A DNA stretch of 64,000 bases. Source: Oenanthe sinensis. Taxonomy: Eukaryota > Streptophyta > Magnoliopsida > Apiales > Apiaceae. The stretch lies in NCBI GenBank assembly GCA_028671895.1, contig CM053802.1:16561631-16625630 (forward strand), read 5' to 3'. A program made the translations under genes and the position numbers. The notes beneath the pieces are model-generated. The model was given only the letters and a program-made list of their open reading frames with translations. It was not told the DNA's origin and made no database searches. Of the stretch, positions 57,529-64,000 are shown in pieces (position 1 is the first letter of the stretch; each line of letters starts with the position of its first letter).

Positions 57529-58404
57529 ATATATATATACCCCACACACACGAATGGTAAGAAACAAAATAAATTATAATCTTCCTTTTTAAATTGGTAT
57601 AAACATTCAAATTTTATTATATAATTGAGAGCTAAGCTTTTTTATATTAAATTTCAACAGAAAAGTAAAAATGCTAAATAAAATTATGATAACAACAAAT
57701 AATATTAAATATATTTTTAATGTGATCATTTTTGAAATAATAGTATAATTTTAATTTATTATACATATATACACGAATGGTAAGAAGCAAAATAAATTAA
57801 ATAATAAATTAAAAATATAAATCATAAACAAAAACATCAAATTATTAATACATGATTTTGGTTTTGGCAAATGTGTACACCCGAATACACGAATGTATAC
57901 ATACAAATATATACACACATTATAAAGATGAGCACTGATTTTATAGTGATATGACAGCAAGATTCACACAATGAGGCTTGATCCGAGAACGAGCTTTACA
58001 AATTACAATCAATTGGGTTTTACTGGGATTGTGTGAGTAATGAAAGTATTTATATCTAATTTGGTTTGACAATAGGTTCTGTAGAATTTTTGATGTTTTT
58101 CTTTTATTTTAGAGAAAAATGTACTTTGTGTACCTGTAATTTGGGATTTTCAGCACTTGCCGTAATAAAGTTCCAAACTCTACAAAGGCAATACTACAAT
58201 ATCTAAAAATTTTATAGTTTGTGTACTTCCATCAAAAAAGACTAACGCTGTGAGAGTATTTGTGGAATTCTATTATCTAACGTCTCTTTGTTCAGTATAA
58301 AGTGACATTTCTCTTGTAGAAGACCTAATTACCTCTTCTCTATTATAACAGCCTTCATCTTCTCTTATAAACCCTAGATTTCTATTATTTTTTAATTGTA
58401 AAAA

Positions 58405-58806
58405 ATGGAAAAACCTAACCCAGATCTATGTTACTGCAATAAAGTTATGGTAGAGAAGACATGTTGGTACGAGAAGGATGTCGAAAGAAGGATGGTAGAG
58501 TGTCCAATTAGGTGAAAAGGTGGTTGTGGATTTGCTAAGTGGATAGAGCTCCGTCTTGACGATCGTGCAGCATTTGTGATTGTCGATTTGGTGAAGAAAA
58601 TCAGTACCCTGCAAATTACTCATGAACTTGAGATTTCTGAACTGAAAACCAAGTATGGCTTATGGGAAAGTTCAAGTGATGAAGATGGTGAAGATGCACA
58701 TGGGAGTTCATCTAAAAATGTTGAATACCAAGATGACAGTTCATCTAAAAATGGTGAAGATGTGCATGACAGTTCATCTAAAAATGATTCAGGGGATGAA
58801 GATTAG
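58405..58806 (+). pseudogene. GRF-type zinc finger protein carried by the MULE, one in-frame stop
   Basis: From ATG 58405 the frame reads LCYCNKVMVEKTCW, then VERRMVECPIR, a TGA (58513-58515), KGGCGFAKWIELRLDDR, and a coiled-coil then Ser/Asp/Glu-rich tail to TAG at 58804-58806 (133 codons). The pattern CxC...RRMxxC...CGFxKW is that of GRF zinc fingers, small nucleic-acid-binding domains common in plant mobile elements. The tail repeats S(S)SKNGEDVHD-like units three times. The gene is convergent with the transposase, as mudrB is with mudrA in maize MuDR, though it is unrelated in sequence to mudrB as far as I can tell. The single stop sits between the third and fourth cysteines, so it is broken. 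Confidence 0.75.
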
Positions 58807-59173
58807 AGATGAGAGCTTTAGTTTGTTATGTATGAGTCTAGTTTTAATTTTATGTTGTATTTCTTGTGGTCTATGAACTTGTGTATGTTCAAGTATTCAT
58901 TTTGATTAATGGAAAGGGTTCTTTGTTTAAGGTTGAAGTTGTTTTGTTGTTCATGTGATTTGTGAATTTTGGTTAGTACATCATATATAATGAAGTATAT
59001 TATGTATCAATACATCATATATAAGTTAAAATTTAGCAACTTCATCATAACACCAAAGCCAAGTACATATTGGTCCATAAAACATCTTCACATATTACAT
59101 CAAAAGGCAACTAGATTACATGATCCAGTTGCATCCATCAAAAATTAAGTTTTAATGTTTCAGTGGTGCTAAA

Positions 59174-61271
59174 TTACAATTTCCAGGCTACATTTTGAGT
59201 GAATTTTGTTCTTCTTTCCTTTCTTGCTTGCTCCAATTTCTTGAGACTTATGACAGTATTCTGAGAACCAAAGTTTTCAGGTTCTACACTAAGAGGTGTA
59301 ATTCTCCCAGTAATAGGCTTCATTTTCTCAGTGAACACACCACCTTGACTGTCATGTTTTAATTTAGGGTTCTTTGTTGAAGAACTGGTCTGTTTTGGTA
59401 GTTTGAGAGATGTTGCAGTATTTTTGGCAGCCCTTCCTCTAGCTTCTACTTTAGCATTGTCTCTTATCAGATTTTGTTCCACTTTCATCTTGTTCCTTAG
59501 GTCCTTTATCAGTATTTGTTCCCTTTTGACCTATTACAGTAGTAGAAGCATCTTTTGCAGCAATAAAAGCATCTGTTTCTTGTGGCATTTTCACCCTAGC
59601 CTTAACAACCTTCTCACAACTTTTTTCTTTGTCTACAGCCTGTGTAAAAAAAAGACAATATAAATTTTTGTTGAATACACTAGAAACAATTTTAAGACAC
59701 TTCATACCTTTGCGGGACAAGACCTTATGTTGTGGTTAGCTTCACAATAGTAACTGCATTAGACAAAACAGTTTTGTCTCTTCAAAGTGGTTGCCCTGCT
59801 TATGGCATCACTTACTTGTTTAGTCTCCCCATTGCATTAGGGCATATAGGATTTAATGCATAGCTGTTTTGCATCTTATCCCTTATTTTCTGAATTTTGG
59901 TCATAACATCAATGTGGATGACCCTCAATATGGTAATTATTGGCAAGTCTTTGTGCTTCTTGATACTGATGTTGAAGACCTCACACTGGTTGTTAACAAA
60001 CTGATCACTTTTGCATAATCCCACAACCTACTATTCTGCTTTACATGCTTCCCATTAATTTTTTCCAAAGCCTTCCTCTTAGCCCTTCCAATTGCATGGA
60101 TATTAACATAACAATTTCAATCATTCACTATTTTTTTATGGAATGCTGAAAGAGGCCATGTGGGATTCATTCTTATGTCATTCTCATAATGGTTAGCAAT
60201 CCACCTTGAGTTTATTTGCTTCTGATGAAAAGTTTGAGTGCAGGTGTGTTTTGGTTGATATGTTTTAATTTGATATGTATCTGAGTTATGCATCTTAGAA
60301 CAATATATTTTCCATTGACAACCATCACCTCACATACAGATCTAGCTCTAGAACCAAAGTTTCTACACTGCTTGATAGGTCTTCTACCTACTATTGCCTA
60401 TTTTTTTACAGCATCTCTAAAAAGCTTAACAGATGCAAACAACATTCCCAACTCAAACCTTGGCTTCTCCATTTCTACTTGATTAAAAACTAGAAATGAC
60501 ATTTCATCTTCATCAGTACTATTACATGTCATCTTCTCATCATCACTTGTTGCATAATGACTTGAATCTGTGAAGTACTCCACATTTTGCTCAGTTTCAC
60601 CCCCAATATCTGTAAAGAGCTTATTCTTACCCTTTTCTTTAGTTGTTTCCTTACCACACTCTTTAGACTTACCCTTTGTTTTCCTCTTTTCTTTTTGAAT
60701 ACATACTTCCTCATCAGTTTTGCCTACATTTGAACCATCTGGAAAAAAAGTCACTGGATTCACTGTCATTATCCCCTGCATAATCCTCATCATCTGAGTC
60801 ATCATATCCTTCATAGCCCTCATATCCCTCATCATTCACATTTTTATCAGCCTGACCATCTCTATGTGTGTTATCAACATATTCAAAGTTAGGATCTTGT
60901 GAAGGGAAATAGTCTTGTGTGACATTGGCATCAGGAGATGGTGCACATGTACTTGTAACAACCATAACATACACTAATCTAGGTTGGGCAAAACTGATAT
61001 ACATCACATCTGCATCATTATCTAATTTCCACAACCCTTTTTCCCAATCTATTCTTGGTAATTTGTAGTACAACTCATGAAAATCAATTTGCCCACACTC
61101 TTTTAACATGGAGTAAATATCTAATATACTCATAAGATCCACATTGCAGAAATCTACATATCTATATTGACCCCCAACATAGTTATTGAGATTCTCAGTT
61201 AAAACCCCACCATAAAATAACTTAATGGAGAACAAATCAGATGCTGAAATAAAAAACATAAACAAAGCCAT
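59174..61271 (-). pseudogene. MuDR-type transposase, catalytic core deleted
   Basis: Minus strand. The N-terminus (61271-60750) carries a PB1-like plant-MULE domain (SIKLFYGGVLTENLNNYVGG, YRYVDFCNVDLMSILDIYSM, LDNDADVMYI) and then an acidic linker. A run of seven A's on the plus strand (60743-60749) shifts the frame; one fewer base would join SSDFF to PDGSNVGKTDEE. Next comes the MuDR N-domain (RFELGMLFASVKLFRDAV). Around 60120-60020 AIGRAKRKALEKINGKHV and LWDYAK are the block before the DDE domain. It is joined directly to NNQCEVFNISI and DLPIITILRVIHIDVM (59995-59890), the block after it, so the catalytic domain (about 250 residues) is missing. A knuckle-like C-rich segment (about 59755-59700) and a basic tail follow. 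Several stops. Non-functional. Confidence 0.82.
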
Positions 61272-61999
61272 GCGGGAGATTGCAAAAAGTATAAAATACA
61301 GGAAAATGGGACCACAAAAAGCATATACTAAAAAGAAACCCTAAATTCTCAAAATATAGTTTCAATTTGGGGGACCACAAGCATATATAACTTCAAAACC
61401 CTAACTCTAATAAACAGGTACAAGACTTGATATACTTACATGTATAATTTGGTGACTCGTTAGGGGCGTAAACATTATTATATTCCTGTAAACGAATAAT
61501 TCATTATGTCATCTTCGATCATTGATGGTGGAGAAGGTCTTTGATACTTGATTAATGGAACTTCCTGATAATGACAATGAAAGTACCGCGTTTTTGTTTA
61601 ATTAAGGTATAAGTTTGAATTGACAAGTTTGCCCTTCACTTTTTCCATGACGTTAGTCTTTTTTGATGGAAGTACACAAATTATAAAACTTTAGATAGTG
61701 TAGTATTACCTTTGCAGAGTTTGAAATTTTATTATGGCAAGTGCTGGAAACCCCAAACTGCAGGTACATAAAGTGCATTTTTCTCTTTATTTTAATAACA
61801 TTAATACACACATCTAGTATTACACTCGCTGCAATGTAAGATAGACGTTAGTGATGTCATGTTTTCAGTCAAGTCAACTGGTCAAATTAACGGGAGTGTC
61901 GTTATCATGTACTAAAGTGGTACAAAGGAGACCCTGTTAACCACGATAAAATTATTGATACTAGACCTTCACTCTAGTGACTACTTAGATATTTAACCC

Positions 62000-62009
62000 A
62001 TTGATAATT
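62000..62009. repeat. Right 10-bp target-site duplication of the large MULE
   Basis: ATTGATAATT, identical to 56229-56238. Confidence 0.85.
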
Positions 62010-62883
62010 TGAAAACTTATTCTTTAATAATATTATATCGATTATATATTTACATAAAAAAAAATTTAATCATATTATTTTATAATATATTGAAATTAAT
62101 ATTTTTCATATTGAATTAAGTTCGGATAGTGACAAGTTATTATTATAAAAATATTATTAATTTAGTGGATGAGACAAATATATAATTATTTTGAATAATA
62201 GAGAACAATGTGCTGAAATTAAAACAAAAAAAATAATTGAGTATTCAAATTATATTATATTTTAGTTATAAGTACATAATTTATTCACATAATATAAATA
62301 AGATTTTTGAGTACTATATAACTAAAATATGTAAAATGGAACAACATTATAGAAATTTTAAATAAAATATTTATTCATTATAAAAATATTAAATAAATTG
62401 ACAATTACTTTTACAAATATAATAATATAAAAAATATAAAAAAGTTTGTAATGAGTAGTAGAGAAAATAGTGAAAAGATAAAAAAAATAGAGATATTTAA
62501 TGGAGTGAGGGAAATGAGAGAAAATTAATAAAAAAGTGACACATCAGCAGCAACTTAAAAGCATAAAAGGATATGTGTCATATTTAATGAAATAATGACA
62601 TGTGTCAATTTGTTCTCTGTTTTAGTATAGAGAAAGATTAATATGATGTGACGATATAATTTTAATTTTATTTTTTTATCTTTTGTAAAAATCTCAGTGG
62701 GCCCTTGTTTGGATTTGCGCAATATATTTTTAATTTTAGCTCAATTATATGTAATGAATCGTAGATCTTTAACTTAATTTAGGACATTTTATTTAAAAGG
62801 TTCAATCTATGTCTTATATGTGTGGTAAGATTTCTCATACAAGGGAAATTATCTTATAAGTTCTTCCACTGTTCCATTTGAGC
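62010..62883. other. AT-rich spacer between two MULEs
   Basis: No gene recognised. 62535-62605 has two partly similar GACACATCAG/GACATGTGTCA stretches, no more. Confidence 0.5.
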
Positions 62884-62893
62884 CTAATCAAAT
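62884..62893. repeat. Left 10-bp target-site duplication of the small MULE
   Basis: CTAATCAAAT, identical to 63929-63938. Confidence 0.85.
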
Positions 62894-63928
62894 AGGTTAA
62901 ATAGTGTTTTGGTCACTCAACTTACTATTAACTTTCAATTAGGTCATCCAATTGAAAAAGTTTTCGATTAGCTCATTACAATGTTTAAAACTTTCAATCA
63001 AGTCATTGGCCGTTACGCTCGTTAAATATTCTTCCATCTTCAATTTCTATTTCAACAAAACAGTTAAAAGCATCAAACATTCAAACACCTAGCAACCATA
63101 AAAATGGTGAATTGTAAATTTATGTAATTTGTTCTAAGAACCTTACCTCTTCAAGATCTATCCACGTGAAATTGATCTCTGAAGATGGTGTTCAATAGTC
63201 TGGTATCAGTTGACAATGTATCACCGGTGATGGTGTTCAACAATCCAATACTAATATTTCAAAGTATTATCGGAGATGGCCGTTTCCGATAGGCGGTAGC
63301 GGAGATGGACAAGGGGTAAACGGATGGAGAAAGAATAGAAAAACGAGGGTAAAAGGATGCGAAGAGAGAAACAAAACTTTTGTCGGTGAACAGAGAGAGA
63401 ATTGAGTGAGAGAGAAGGAGATGGCGAGAGATAAAGAGAGACTGCGAAGGAGAGAGAAAAATGAAAGAATGAAGATGAAAATGGGAAAAAGGAGAAAAGA
63501 GAGGAAGTAAGAAGAAGAAGAAATAGAGAGGAAGGAGGGCGACCACCGAACAATATTCTGGTCAGTCGCTCACTGGAAATAATAGAGGTGAAGGTGGTGA
63601 GAGAGAAGAAGATGGATGGGTAGAATTATAATTGAATGTTTTATTTTTATTTTTATTTTATTTTATTGGGTTATAATTGGGTCGGGTTTTATAATAGGGT
63701 GGTTTAATAATGGGATGAGTTATTTTGTGTGATATAGCAACTGATTTGGCAACATGTTAACGAATTCCGTCTAAAGTTAACTATATTTAACGGTCTTGAA
63801 AATTTTAATTTGTTTAGTAATTCGAATGAAATATTTTAACTAATATGTGACCTGATTGAAAGTTTTTTTAATTGAATGACCCAATTGAAAATTATTAGTC
63901 AGTTGAGTAATTAAAACGTCATTTAACT
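62894..63928. mobile_element. Small non-autonomous MULE, possible Pack-MULE (1035 bp)
   Basis: The ends are inverted repeats of about 130-150 bp. AGGTTAAATAGTGTTTTGG on the left aligns with AGTTAAATGACGTTTTAATT on the reversed right; TTTCAATTAGGTCATCCAATT aligns with TTTCAATTGGGTCATTCAATT. A perfect 10-bp duplication flanks it. The interior (63180-63620) differs in composition from the arms and has no transposase. Confidence 0.85.
63255..63620 (-). other. Purine-rich interior of the small MULE, resembling a captured 5' leader
   Basis: The plus strand is almost all G/A (GAGAGAGAATTGAGTGAGAG and similar), so the minus strand is a CT-rich leader-like sequence. It ends in a stretch that could encode STATAYRKRPSP near 63300. 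Long Ser/Leu/Phe-rich open frames here are products of the pyrimidine tract, not proteins. Capture from a host gene is likely but the source is unknown. Confidence 0.45.
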
Positions 63929-63938
63929 CTAATCAAAT
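63929..63938. repeat. Right 10-bp target-site duplication of the small MULE
   Basis: CTAATCAAAT, identical to 62884-62893. Confidence 0.85.
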
Positions 63939-64000
63939 ATACCTTCGAAATTTAATGTTTCTAGGCTGTTTATTTCTTCCAATTTTGTACACTCTGTATA

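Larger units (their letters stand above)
56400..58095. other. Insertion splitting the left MULE arm: duplicated AT-rich unit plus element A
   Basis: The outer and inner arms of the inverted repeat are near-contiguous at the right end (about 61640-61999) but 1.7 kb apart at the left. The intervening DNA has a tandem-like duplication (about 56600-56800 and 57560-57790, sharing AACATTCAAATTTTATTATA and CACGAATGGTAAGAA) with element A sitting in the TA run of the first unit. Confidence 0.6.
56239..61999 (-). mobile_element. Mutator-like element (MULE) with long inverted repeats (5761 bp), internally deleted
   Basis: The ends are long inverted repeats beginning GGGTTAAATATC. The left arm 56239-56355 (GTCTAGTATCAATAGTTT, CATTTGTACTATTTTAGTAC) pairs with 61999-61880. 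A second inner arm, 58105-58255 (CAGCACTTGCCGTAATAAA, TACTTCCATCAAAAAAGACT), pairs with 61800-61640. A 10-bp duplication ATTGATAATT flanks the element. It contains an antisense MuDR-type transposase lacking the catalytic core and a sense GRF-zinc-finger gene, so the two are convergent. About 1.7 kb of later sequence splits the left inverted repeat. Confidence 0.88.

Noticed and set aside
63251..63553. Two overlapping Ser/Phe/Leu-rich open frames on the minus strand
   Set aside because: Both arise from a pyrimidine tract lacking stop codons; neither has a family pattern.

Overview
This is nuclear DNA of a flowering plant, most likely a eudicot. The genes have plant-type multi-exon structures with GT-AG introns. 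Plant-specific families are present (EPF-like secreted peptide, LOB-domain factor, CBM22/GH10 xylanase, DUF676 esterase), intergenic DNA is AT-rich, and most of the window is plant transposable elements. I cannot name the species. Exon coordinates were worked out by hand from splice sites, reading phase and family conservation.

Layout. 1-7.5 kb: a sense Ty1/Copia 3' end (LTR 248-992) inserted into the RNase H region of an older, decayed antisense Copia element (5' LTR 6357-7472). 7.8-12.0 kb: an LTR scrap, a PIF/Harbinger transposase fragment and terminus, and the right end of a CACTA element. 13.4-14.1 kb: unidentified antisense coding remnants. 14.2-20.95 kb: an apparently intact antisense xylanase gene (11 exons, 1138 aa, four CBM22-like modules plus GH10). 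One of its introns carries a composite plastid-DNA insert. 22.87-26.41 kb: a complete hAT element with perfect 8-bp target duplication and an intact transposase. 26.5-28.9 kb: two different elements each embedded in (TA)n. 29.84-33.86 kb: a 4-kb solo LTR with target duplication. 34-38 kb: small dispersed repeats and MITEs.

38.76-45.15 kb: an intact sense DUF676 serine-esterase gene (10 exons, 404 aa) with a Stowaway-like MITE and a truncated LINE in intron 1. 47.1-49.3 kb: a SINE-like repeat and a collapsed Ty3/Gypsy element. 49.7-50.2 kb: an intact EPF-like peptide gene (3 exons, 121 aa). 51.3-53.3 kb: a LOB-domain gene whose second exon opens with a stop codon, plus a relic of a second copy upstream. 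54.4-55.1 kb: a richer-composition stretch of unknown origin.

56.24-62.0 kb: a Mutator-like element (MULE) with long inverted repeats and a 10-bp target duplication. It has lost its catalytic transposase domain and carries a convergent GRF-zinc-finger gene. 62.89-63.93 kb: a small non-autonomous MULE with a 10-bp target duplication and a purine-rich, possibly captured, interior.

The host genes look unrelated in function (xylan remodelling, lipid/ester hydrolysis, peptide signalling, lateral-organ transcription factor); nothing suggests a gene cluster. The most unusual content is structural: the three-part plastid insert, the in-gene duplication of a CBM unit, the (TA)n-embedded elements, the MULE with a GRF partner gene, and the freshly broken LOB-domain gene.
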